A stretch of 64,000 nucleotides of DNA from Clostridium bowmanii (GTDB lineage: Bacteria > Bacillota > Clostridia > Clostridiales > Clostridiaceae). The translations under genes and the position numbers were made by a program. The stretch spans positions 84,021 through 148,020 of the forward strand of contig NZ_JAHLDL010000009.1 in NCBI RefSeq assembly GCF_018861315.1. Reading direction: 5' to 3'. Under the pieces are notes generated by a model, which saw only the letters and a list, made by a program, of their open reading frames with translations, was not told the DNA's origin and made no database searches. The stretch's first letter is position 1. Every line of letters begins with the position of its first letter. Shown piece after piece: positions 54,146 to 62,058 of this stretch.

Positions 54146-54336
54146 CGGGTCCGGTATTTCGACCATAAGGGTAATATATAATTTATCAATTTCAATATTT
54201 GCTTGTTTTATAAAAGGATTATTATTCACTATATTTCTAAGTTCCTCATCTGTACGAATAATTGTTTTCACCTGAAATCCAAAGGTTTCCCTATTTTTTC
54301 CTCATTTCATTAGCTATCTCTATGGTATCTTTATTC
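54146..54336 (-). pseudogene. Fragment of a DUF1697-type gene
   Basis: Minus-strand codons read IEIANEMRKK, then, after about ten extra bases that bring a TAG, FGFQVKTIIRTDEELRNIVN and NNPFIKQ...LYITLMVEIPD. This matches the central part of DUF1697 proteins. The 5' end is lost in further frameshifts and the 3' end is cut by the IS fragment. A decayed piece with no function expected. Confidence 0.65.
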
Positions 54337-54614
54337 CATACTCAAAGCTAACATTTCCGCTTTGAATATATATTTATACCTTGTATTTTAGCTTATCTTT
54401 ATATATCCTAAATAATCACATAATCATTGGTATTGAGCCATTTATGAGGTGTAAATTATTATTTATGATTAAATATTAACTAATTATATCTAATTATATT
54501 TTATAGAGCGGTGGCAAAAGGGTGGCATACGATAAGTTTGCTATCCTTTTTATAACCCTCATATTTGACTATGCTCCATACTTATATTTTCTAACCACAC
54601 CATAAGTTGTTAAA
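54337..54614. other. Non-coding gap right of the scar
   Basis: No gene was recognised. AAAAGGGTGGCA and TGCTATCCTTTTT (54515-54554) form an imperfect hairpin that could end the leftward oxidoreductase operon. Confidence 0.35.
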
Positions 54615-55733
54615 CTATTCATAGTATTTAAACTTTTCCATAAATCCACGGTCAATATAGTCCTTCAATTTCCAGCTTAGTCTCCCCATCTTAGCCATTC
54701 CCTTATACTGCATAATTCCTTTTTTATTCCCAGCAGATATAATAGCCAGGTAGTCTATCTGAGGTATATATTCTTTTAATTCTTCATTGCCTATAAATTT
54801 CAGTATATTATTAAGCAAGTATGGAGCTTCGCGAATAGCATAAACACCAACCTTCTTTACATATTTGAAATCAGAAAAAGAAATACAGTCACCCGCTCCG
54901 AAAATAAACGGATAGTCAACGGACTGAAGATAACGATTTACCACCATATAACCAGCCTTATCAACTGTAAACCCAGAATCCTTATACATCGAATTTGACT
55001 TTGGTCCGGCAGCCCATACTAAAAAATCATATTTTATTTGTTTTCCAGATTCTATAGTGAGATTATTTTCTGAAACACTTGATATTTTACTCAGAGGCAA
55101 AATTTTAATTTTATCTTTCTCAAGCTTTTTTAAGGTCTTTTCTCTGACATTTTCATTGTACCCCTTTAATATTAAATTCCCACTGTGTGCTAAAGTGACT
55201 TCTACATTTTTCTTCATTTTGCATGACAAGGCTTTTAACGCAAATGCTATTTCGATCCCGGCAGCTCCAGCACCTACTATTACCACCTGACTTTTTTCAC
55301 CCATCTTCTCTATAAAATTTTCTCGAAGCTTAAATAGGTTTTCTAATGGCTTAACACAATATGCATATTCCACAACTCCCTGAGTATTTTTACCAGCCAT
55401 TTCAGACCCTGTATCCGCAGAAATCACATCAAAAGATATTGTTTCATGATTTTCTAATTTAACACATTTATTTTCAACATCAATTCCAGTTATCCTACCC
55501 TCTATATATTTGATCCTACTCTTATGGCACATTTTCCTTATATCAAAGGACATGTCCTCCTCTTTGTAGATTCCTTCCACATATCCAGCAGCCATCCCTG
55601 AGTAATACTGATATTGACCTGCAGTCACAAGAACAACCTCAAGCCCTGGAATGTTTTTCAAATAAAACTGCTTTATAAGAAATACATGGGCATGCCCACC
55701 ACCCACTAAAAGTAATTTTTTAGTCTTTTGCAT
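54615..55733 (-). CDS. NDH-2-like FAD/NAD(P) oxidoreductase
   Basis: Pyridine nucleotide-disulfide-type flavoprotein of 372 residues without the redox-active cysteine pair, resembling type II NADH dehydrogenases and the group that is often fused or linked to SelD. FAD site KLLLVGGGHAHVFLIKQF near residue 5, second Rossmann motif VVIVGAGAAGIEIAFALKAL near 150, and YPFIFGAGDCISF near 280 for the flavin ribityl chain. There is no clear membrane helix. ATG at 55733 has AGGGTGAAT ahead and overlaps the ATPase gene by 14 bp. It ends the Ynj-like cluster and may supply electrons to its neighbours; the acceptor is unknown. Confidence 0.82.
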   Translation of the reverse strand: MQKTKKLLLVGGGHAHVFLIKQFYLKNIPGLEVVLVTAGQYQYYSGMAAGYVEGIYKEEDMSFDIRKMCHKSRIKYIEGRITGIDVENKCVKLENHETISFDVISADTGSEMAGKNTQGVVEYAYCVKPLENLFKLRENFIEKMGEKSQVVIVGAGAAGIEIAFALKALSCKMKKNVEVTLAHSGNLILKGYNENVREKTLKKLEKDKIKILPLSKISSVSENNLTIESGKQIKYDFLVWAAGPKSNSMYKDSGFTVDKAGYMVVNRYLQSVDYPFIFGAGDCISFSDFKYVKKVGVYAIREAPYLLNNILKFIGNEELKEYIPQIDYLAIISAGNKKGIMQYKGMAKMGRLSWKLKDYIDRGFMEKFKYYE

Positions 55734-56757
55734 AATATTCACCCTCTTCCTTTTGTACAAAGTGAAGGTTATTCCTAGGAAATATAAGCCCTACCCTTTG
55801 TCCTAGTTTTAAAACCTGATTTGAAAAATTTTCAACCTGGAGACTTATCTTGCCATTTGAAACGGTATAGGTTACTTCTTTGCCCCTTATGCTACACTTT
55901 TCGATAGTATAATCATTTCCACTAAAATCAAATACAATCTGATGTGGTCTTAGTAATAATTCTAAATTTTCACTTGCACTTGTCTCAGCTTCAAAACTAC
56001 CGATAACACTTTTGAAAAGATTACCATCCATTTTACCTGGAATGAAGTTGCACTCTCCCATATACAAGGCTGTAGTTTTATTTATAGGTTTATAATAAAT
56101 ATTTTGTGGCGAATCTATTTGTGCTATATGCCCCTCTACAATGAAGGCAATGGAGTTAGATAGCGCAAGGCTTTCATTTCTGTCGTGGGTAACAAAAATA
56201 ATGGTGGCTCCCTCAGTGGCCTGTATTTTTTTTATTAGTTCACCCATTTCGCTCCTAAGTCCAGGATCAAGACTAGAAAATGGCTCATCCATAAGTAAAA
56301 TTTTGGGCTGCGGTGCAAGTGCTCTTGCTATTGCAACCCTCTGCTGTTGTCCTCCTGAAATCTCAGAGGGCATCCTGTGTTCAAGCTCTTCAATCTGTAA
56401 CAATTTAAGAAGCTTCTTGGTTCTCTCCATCATTCGTTTTTTATCCCACTTTTTCACTTCAAGGCCAAAGCATATGTTTTCTTCAATGGTCATATGAGGA
56501 AAAAGTAAAGGTGACTGAAAAACATACCCAATGTCCCTTTTTTCTGGAATAAGCTTAGTTATATCTGTATCATCGATGATAACATTTCCTGTATCAGGTG
56601 TAAGAAGTCCTGCTATTATACGTAGAATAGTTGTTTTGCCTGCACCCGATTCTCCTAAAATTGATAGTAGTGCACCCTCTTCAACTTTAAGACTGATATT
56701 ATCCAGAATATTTTGCACTCCATAGGTTTTTGAAATATTATTAAGAATAATTTTCAT
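55720..56757 (-). CDS. ABC transporter ATPase with TOBE domain (YnjD-like position)
   Basis: ATP-binding subunit of 345 residues. Walker A GESGAGKTT near 36, signature ISGGQQQR, Walker B ILLMDEPFSSLD and switch ITHD-type FVTHDRNESL are intact. The C-terminal 110 residues form a TOBE-like regulatory domain that E. coli YnjD lacks. It follows two permease genes and a YnjB-like binding protein, so it powers that importer. RBS AAAGG is weak. Ligand unknown. Confidence 0.9.
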   Translation of the reverse strand: MKIILNNISKTYGVQNILDNISLKVEEGALLSILGESGAGKTTILRIIAGLLTPDTGNVIIDDTDITKLIPEKRDIGYVFQSPLLFPHMTIEENICFGLEVKKWDKKRMMERTKKLLKLLQIEELEHRMPSEISGGQQQRVAIARALAPQPKILLMDEPFSSLDPGLRSEMGELIKKIQATEGATIIFVTHDRNESLALSNSIAFIVEGHIAQIDSPQNIYYKPINKTTALYMGECNFIPGKMDGNLFKSVIGSFEAETSASENLELLLRPHQIVFDFSGNDYTIEKCSIRGKEVTYTVSNGKISLQVENFSNQVLKLGQRVGLIFPRNNLHFVQKEEGEYYAKD

Positions 56758-56830
56758 ATAAACCTTTTTCTCTTTTTAATTTCTTTTATCATTCTATTTT
56801 GCACTCCCTTCAATTTTGCATCATTCCTTA

Positions 56831-57619
56831 TTATTCAAATAAGTAATTCTCTATCTTATTTTTTTTATGGGACAAAAAATCTGTAATAAAAAACACAAAT
56901 ATATTAATTAAAATAAATATTACCCCGAGTACCGCTGCATTTCCTGTATCACCGTTGCTTATATAAGGATACAGCATAGAAGATAAGGTCCGCACCTTGC
57001 CTCCCCCTATTAGAAAGGTTGAAAAATATTCAGAGAAAGAAATAAGAAACCCAATAGAAAAGGATAGATATATTCCTGGAGCCAAAAGTGGAAGTAATAT
57101 CCTTGAGTATATCTTTGTTTGCGTGCATCCCATGGTTCTTGCCACATTTTCCATATCTGGATTAATACCCTTGAAAAAGGATATAAAAATACTTGTAGCA
57201 TACGGCACTGAAACAAGCATGTGAGTAAGTACCACCCCAGTTAAGCTGTTAATCAAATGGAATTTTATCATCATCAAATGAACACCCATAAAAAGCGCGA
57301 TTGAGGGTATAAATAATGGTAGTGAAAAAAATATTTTTATAAACTTATCCCCAAAGAATTTATATTTAACTAAGGCTCTTGCTGTCATAATTCCTACTAG
57401 TGTAGCCAGTATTCCGTTTAGCGTTCCAATGACAATACTATTTAACACACTGATATAAAACTGAGAATTTCCCAGTATAATATTTCCCCATAATGCCAGG
57501 GTGAATTTATTCGGAAACAAAAGTGGATAACGGTAGTATGAAAAAATAGATAGTAGAAATACCAGTGTCATAGGAAATAATATAATAATGGCTGTTATAA
57601 TTAAAATCAACTTCTTCAT
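56831..57619 (-). CDS. ABC transporter permease, second subunit
   Basis: Membrane subunit of 262 residues with six hydrophobic segments. The EAA loop (ENVARTMGCTQTKIYSRILLPLLAPG) near residues 160-185 docks to the ATPase. It overlaps the preceding permease gene by 4 bp (ATGA). With that gene it corresponds to the two halves of the single fused YnjC permease of E. coli. Confidence 0.9.
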   Translation of the reverse strand: MKKLILIITAIIILFPMTLVFLLSIFSYYRYPLLFPNKFTLALWGNIILGNSQFYISVLNSIVIGTLNGILATLVGIMTARALVKYKFFGDKFIKIFFSLPLFIPSIALFMGVHLMMIKFHLINSLTGVVLTHMLVSVPYATSIFISFFKGINPDMENVARTMGCTQTKIYSRILLPLLAPGIYLSFSIGFLISFSEYFSTFLIGGGKVRTLSSMLYPYISNGDTGNAAVLGVIFILINIFVFFITDFLSHKKNKIENYLFE

Positions 57620-58491
57620 GATCTCCTCCCCTTAAGCAAAATTTTTAAAAGCATAGCATAGACCCCTACAATTGTGCCTCCAAGTATAAGCAGAATTACG
57701 TTCATTGCCATGCCTTTTGGGAGCGCACTCAGGTCAGGATTAATGAACAAGCTATAAAGTTTTGATGACAGAGATACTGGTGAAATGCTTCCTAACAGAT
57801 ATGGTACCTCAAAGGAGCCTAGTGCATATGCAAATACTATACAGGATGACCATATTATTGCTCCGGAGCTTAGCGGTATATAAATTTTACGAAGGATAGT
57901 GAGTCCACTAGCACTCAAAGATTTTGCAACATCTTCATATGTGCTACTTATTTTGGACATGACATTAAGTACAAATAATGCTATAAAGGGTGTGCCTTTG
58001 AATATGTACACCCATATTATACCCAGTCCCCTCCTGTCAAAAATAAGTTCTGGAAAGCTTTGCAAATCCTTCAGTACTCCTATATTGTACATAAGTCTAG
58101 AAACAAATCCTGTTTGACTTAGAGTTAACGTTGCTAAGAATACCACATACAGATAGGGAATAATTAGCCCCATTTGCAAGGTTTTCTTAACCATAGACTT
58201 GACGCGTGAATTTCTTGAGGTAACAAAACAGTAGGCAATGATGATTCCAAGAAAAGTAGATAAAATTGTGGCCGAGGTCGCTATATAGAAAGAGTACAGC
58301 ATATCCCGAATGAATCCACTTTGTCTAAATATCTCACTGTAGCTGTCTAGGTTAAAAGTATTAAATCCTAGAACAGGAATATAACCCATGCTTTCCTTTA
58401 CAGTTTCTATAAGTCCGCCACCAATTAGCATAATATACAATATCAAAATAGGTGATAAAAGTGCATAAGGTGTAATCCTCTTAAAATGCAT
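57616..58491 (-). CDS. ABC transporter permease, first subunit
   Basis: Membrane subunit of 291 residues with about six hydrophobic segments and an EAA loop (EDVAKSLSASGLTILRKIYIPLSSG) near 190-215. The ATG at 58491 shares one base with the stop of the binding-protein gene (TAATG) and GGAGGG lies five bases before it, so a longer reading from 58518 is unlikely. Partner of the permease at 56831-57619. Confidence 0.9.
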   Translation of the reverse strand: MHFKRITPYALLSPILILYIMLIGGGLIETVKESMGYIPVLGFNTFNLDSYSEIFRQSGFIRDMLYSFYIATSATILSTFLGIIIAYCFVTSRNSRVKSMVKKTLQMGLIIPYLYVVFLATLTLSQTGFVSRLMYNIGVLKDLQSFPELIFDRRGLGIIWVYIFKGTPFIALFVLNVMSKISSTYEDVAKSLSASGLTILRKIYIPLSSGAIIWSSCIVFAYALGSFEVPYLLGSISPVSLSSKLYSLFINPDLSALPKGMAMNVILLILGGTIVGVYAMLLKILLKGRRS

Positions 58492-59723
58492 TATTTCCCT
58501 CCGATTTCGCTTATCCATATTTCCTTGATCCAGTCGATATATTGGGATTTCATTTCTGGAAGTCTATGCTGTGAAAGTTCCTTAGTGGAAAGCGCACCCG
58601 GACCTGCCTCTACAGCTTTAAGCTGCGTATTTTGATCATCACTTAGCTTACTTACATCTAAGGCTGCCATATCTCCCCAGACTTCTGCTTTCAATTTTTC
58701 TATTTGAGCTTTTGGGCTTTGTAGAAAATCAATTACAAGTAGTGCAGCTGCCTTGTTTGGCGAATTATAAGGCACCGCAAGATAATGCGAATTTCCTATA
58801 GTTCCTGTATCAAAAACAAAGCTTTTTACTGTTTCTGGATATTCACCTTTTTTTACAAGCCCTGCAGTTTTACCTATTTCAAATCCCATAGTCATGGCAA
58901 TTTCACCATTTTTGAAAAGCTCATCTTGCTGGGCCTGAGTTGCTGGCAATGCCTTTCCTTCTCTCCACAGATACTTGTTCATTTCCTTAAAGTAAGCAAC
59001 TACTGGCTTTGAGATCTGTTGGAACTCCTCCTTAGTCATATCCTTTTGGAAAACATCGCTTTTTCCCGTAAGCTCGTAGTAGGCAGTTCTGATAAAGGAA
59101 ACTCCTACAAAATCATCGGGAAGCTTTGGATACGTAAATTTACCAGGGTTCTTTTTAACCCACTGCATCAATTCCTTAAAGCTTTTCGGTGGAGCAGGAA
59201 CTACTTTAGAATCGTAAGTCAGTACAAGCTGCGCTCTACCCCAGATGGCTTCAGAGCTTTCTATGGGAATACCAGTATCAAACTTTAAATCATCAGCATT
59301 TACATCATAATACTTCTTTAGGTTTGGTAAAAGTTCAGTGAAGGGTCCCCATATAAGCTCGCCTTGCTTTGCAGTTCTAAAATTTTCTCCGTTGATCCAT
59401 AGCAGATCTGCGGTGCCTTTATTTACGCTACCTTTTTTCTCATTTAGAAGTTTTGTTATAAACTCAGGTGCACTCATAGGCACTCTCTTAAGTGTTATTC
59501 CGTACATCTCCTTCACATTTTGAGCCACAAACCCGTCCATGTATTTGTTGATGCTATCATTCCCCCCCCACATTAAAATTGTGGCCTCTTTGTTTTTACC
59601 TTGATTCTCCACATTTTCCCATGAAGTGAATTTTGCCGGGGTACTACTTAAGAATTTATTAGAAGAACACCCCGAAAGCATGACAAGAGCAAGTAATATT
59701 ACTGAAATTTTTCTAATTTTCAT
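58491..59723 (-). CDS. YnjB-like ABC transporter binding lipoprotein
   Basis: Extracellular binding protein of 410 residues. A lipoprotein signal with lipobox VMLSGC (Cys near residue 19) is followed by a two-lobed binding fold. MWGGNDSINKYMDGF near 50, ADLLWINGENFRTAKQGELI near 110 and ELLPNLKKYYDVNADD are typical of the YnjB group. ATG at 59723 is chosen for GGAGAGAG; a longer reading from 59768 would put residues in front of the signal peptide. The natural ligand of YnjB proteins is not known. Confidence 0.85.
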   Translation of the reverse strand: MKIRKISVILLALVMLSGCSSNKFLSSTPAKFTSWENVENQGKNKEATILMWGGNDSINKYMDGFVAQNVKEMYGITLKRVPMSAPEFITKLLNEKKGSVNKGTADLLWINGENFRTAKQGELIWGPFTELLPNLKKYYDVNADDLKFDTGIPIESSEAIWGRAQLVLTYDSKVVPAPPKSFKELMQWVKKNPGKFTYPKLPDDFVGVSFIRTAYYELTGKSDVFQKDMTKEEFQQISKPVVAYFKEMNKYLWREGKALPATQAQQDELFKNGEIAMTMGFEIGKTAGLVKKGEYPETVKSFVFDTGTIGNSHYLAVPYNSPNKAAALLVIDFLQSPKAQIEKLKAEVWGDMAALDVSKLSDDQNTQLKAVEAGPGALSTKELSQHRLPEMKSQYIDWIKEIWISEIGGK

Positions 59724-59781
59724 GTTTTCTCTCTCCTTTTGTAATTTTCTTACAAATTCCCAAATCATTAAAAAGCATATG

Positions 59782-60474
59782 TTATTTAGTTTTCTTTTTC
59801 ATTATCACTTTTATAATATAACTAAATATAAATATAATAATAGCTGATATAACTATCATAGTAATTATCTTTGAATAAGAGCTGAGTTTAGACATTTCAT
59901 TACCTAAAACTACATAGGCGATGGTCCCAGGTATCATACCAATTCCTGTAGCAACCAAAAACGGGGTTAACTTCATATTACTTAAGCCTGCCGCATAGCT
60001 TAAAAAATCAAAAGAAATAAAGGGTAATAATCTTCCAACTATTATAACCTTAAAACCTTGTTTATTACTTATTTCATCAACTTTTTCCCATAACCCCTTT
60101 GTTGATTCAAATTTTTTCACAAAAGCTTCTCCAAAAAGCCTTGATAAATAAAATGTTCCTAAAGCTCCAAGCATAGCCCCAAACCAAGATATTAGAGTTC
60201 CAAACCAAATACCAAAAACTGCTCCATTAGCCCCGGTAATTAAGAAAGCAGGAATTGGAGCTATAAATGCTTGTAGAAGCATAAGTAGAATACTTAATAT
60301 GGGTGCACCAATGCCCCATGATCTAATGATATTTGCAACCTGTTCTATGGATCCCTTAGAGAGAGTATCAATTATATTTTTAAAATTTGCCCTATATATA
60401 TAAATAAAATATAATACCGCAACCAATGAAACCAAATAAATAATATGTTTTTTAATTAACTTCTTAAACGCCAT
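59782..60474 (-). CDS. TVP38/TMEM64 (VTT-domain) membrane protein
   Basis: Polytopic membrane protein of 230 residues in the DedA/TVP38 superfamily, relatives of which move or scramble lipids. The VTT/SNARE-associated core is visible: PIPAFLITGANGAVFGIWFG and LISWFGAMLGALGTFYLSRLFG near 75-120, and GRLLPFISFDFLSYAAGLSNM near 150. Six membrane segments are expected. GGAGGGTAATTCA precedes the ATG at 60474. E. coli YdjX and YdjZ of the ydjXYZ-ynj cluster are of this family, which supports a functional link with the transporter downstream. Confidence 0.9.
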   Translation of the reverse strand: MAFKKLIKKHIIYLVSLVAVLYFIYIYRANFKNIIDTLSKGSIEQVANIIRSWGIGAPILSILLMLLQAFIAPIPAFLITGANGAVFGIWFGTLISWFGAMLGALGTFYLSRLFGEAFVKKFESTKGLWEKVDEISNKQGFKVIIVGRLLPFISFDFLSYAAGLSNMKLTPFLVATGIGMIPGTIAYVVLGNEMSKLSSYSKIITMIVISAIIIFIFSYIIKVIMKKKTK

Positions 60475-60517
60475 TGAATTACCCTCCAAATTCTTAACCC
60501 ATTAAATCTTTAGTAAA

Positions 60518-61111
60518 TTAATGTAATGTTTTACTATATTTAATTACTTTGTGAAATCTTATAATTCCTGTTAAAAATATAATAACGTTGAATATCATAA
60601 GTATTATAGTTATATGATTTGTGAATATTAACATTAGTGAAAAAACTATAAATGTTTCCGTCCGTTCTGCTATTCCAGTATCATAATGCATGCTTTTTTC
60701 AGAATCATTCTTAAATAGAGCTCCCGCTACAATGAATGTTGTAAAATTGAAAATCACTGAAATATAGAACAAGATGTAGGCAATGTAATTTGTAGGAGCA
60801 AGAATGGTGAATCCAAGAATAATAAAAGCTTCTACCATTCTGTCAAAAATAAGATCCATGTAAGCTCCTCCCGCAGAAGATTTGCCTGTAAGTCTTGCAA
60901 CACTGCCATCTAGCGCATCCAAAAGACCGGAAATCCACAATAAAATTAGTGCTATTATGGGTTTATTAAATCCTATACATATAGCTGAAAACAAACCTAT
61001 AGCAAAAGCTGCTATTGTTATAGCATTGGGTTTTATTTTTAAACGGACTAAAATTCTTGAAAGGAAATTAAACATAGGCTCAAATCCTCCACGCCATCTA
61101 GTATCAATCAT
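60518..61111 (-). CDS. CDP-alcohol phosphatidyltransferase (YnjF-like)
   Basis: Membrane enzyme of 197 residues that joins an alcohol to a CDP-activated lipid headgroup donor. The signature D-G-x2-A-R-x8-G-x3-D-x3-D is complete (DGSVARLTGKSSAGGAYMD, then LIFD), so it should be active. About five membrane segments follow the motif. The start at 61111 has AAAGGTGG eight bases upstream; an earlier in-frame start lacks support. In E. coli the equivalent ynjF ends the same cluster. The alcohol substrate cannot be told from the sequence. Confidence 0.9.
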   Translation of the reverse strand: MIDTRWRGGFEPMFNFLSRILVRLKIKPNAITIAAFAIGLFSAICIGFNKPIIALILLWISGLLDALDGSVARLTGKSSAGGAYMDLIFDRMVEAFIILGFTILAPTNYIAYILFYISVIFNFTTFIVAGALFKNDSEKSMHYDTGIAERTETFIVFSLMLIFTNHITIILMIFNVIIFLTGIIRFHKVIKYSKTLH

Positions 61112-61181
61112 TTTAACGCCACCTTTTAAACAATTCTTATAGTTAAACCATCTTCTTCGAATCTGCAACATTAAAATATTG

Positions 61182-61835
61182 TTATTTTATTATAGACAAT
61201 ATACTCAAGATATCTACAGGCTCCATTCTCTCTGTATAGTCTACATTTACAAAAGAATAACGAATTAAAGCATTTCTATCAATTATAAAGGTAGCAGCTA
61301 ACGGCAGTGACCATTTTTCACCCATATTATACTCTGAAAGATTTACTCCCATTTGTTCATAAACTTCTCGTAAATAAGTAGGCACTTCAAACAATATATT
61401 ATATTTTTCTGAAGCTCCTCCTTCTATATCGGTTAGGAGTTTAAAAGTAAGATTATTCTTTTCCGCTACACTAATTGATAAATCTTGTTTTTGTGGGCTT
61501 ATGGCTATAAGTTCAGCACCTTCTGCTTGTATTTGAGGAAATATATTTTCATAAGCTCTAAGTTGAAGATTACAATACGGACACCAAACCCCTCTGTAAA
61601 AAGTAAGTACTACTGGACCGTTTTTTAATTTCTCGTATAACTCTATATCATTTCCTAAAGTATCTTTTAATGTAAAGTTAGGGGCCTTGCCACCGGCTTT
61701 TATTCCTTTTACCTTTCCTGTTTCTTGTAGCTCCTTTATAGCTTTGTTAAATACTTCTTTTATTTCATCGGTGATTTTTTCCTTGGCAATATCTTTTAAT
61801 TTTTGAATTTCTTCTTTTAAACTTATGTTATTCAT
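61182..61835 (-). CDS. AhpC/TSA-type peroxiredoxin
   Basis: Thioredoxin-fold thiol peroxidase of 217 residues. After a helical N-terminal region (1-45) the Prx fold starts at APNFTLKDTLGNDIELYEKL, and FYRGVWCPYCNLQL near 86 contains a C-x2-C pair; the first Cys is the expected peroxidatic residue. DLSISVAEKNNLTFKLLTD and PLAATFIIDRNALIRYSFVN complete the fold. No signal peptide. It lies between a disulfide-type flavoprotein and the lipid enzyme, a redox setting; its reductant is not known. Confidence 0.88.
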   Translation of the reverse strand: MNNISLKEEIQKLKDIAKEKITDEIKEVFNKAIKELQETGKVKGIKAGGKAPNFTLKDTLGNDIELYEKLKNGPVVLTFYRGVWCPYCNLQLRAYENIFPQIQAEGAELIAISPQKQDLSISVAEKNNLTFKLLTDIEGGASEKYNILFEVPTYLREVYEQMGVNLSEYNMGEKWSLPLAATFIIDRNALIRYSFVNVDYTERMEPVDILSILSIIK

Positions 61836-61954
61836 TTTTATCTACCTCTCTATTAGAATAATTTAATGTGTTATTTGTATATTATAAATCAAATCAATAA
61901 ATTATTATGTAAAATTTTTCACATAACAATGGACCCATAATCTACTTAAAAAGA

Positions 61955-61980
61955 GCAGCTAAATTTCATTTTTCAGCTGC
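61955..61980 (-). terminator. Terminator after the FAD-dependent oxidoreductase gene
   Basis: GCAGCTAAA (61955-61963) pairs with TTCAGCTGC (61972-61980) with one imperfect pair; CTTTTT follows on the minus strand. It separates the flavoprotein gene from the peroxiredoxin gene. Confidence 0.7.
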
Positions 61981-62058
61981 CTCTACTAATATCTTTAATG
62001 CATGTTTTAATTTATTAATCTAATTTACCCTGCGAGAAATATTCTTTGTAAAAATTAA

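Noticed and set aside
54038..54271. A single 77-residue minus-strand protein
   Set aside because: Only its first half is DUF1697-like; the rest is antisense to the transposase fragment, so it is a chimera across the junction and not a gene.
53679..54275. A complete 198-residue plus-strand gene
   Set aside because: The N-terminal part is a transposase start and the frame beyond about 54145 runs antisense through a DUF1697 remnant.
54515..54554. Tyrosine-recombinase attachment site suggested by GGTGGCAAAAGGGTGGCA
   Set aside because: No integrase gene, no tRNA and no flanking direct repeat; the resemblance is too weak.
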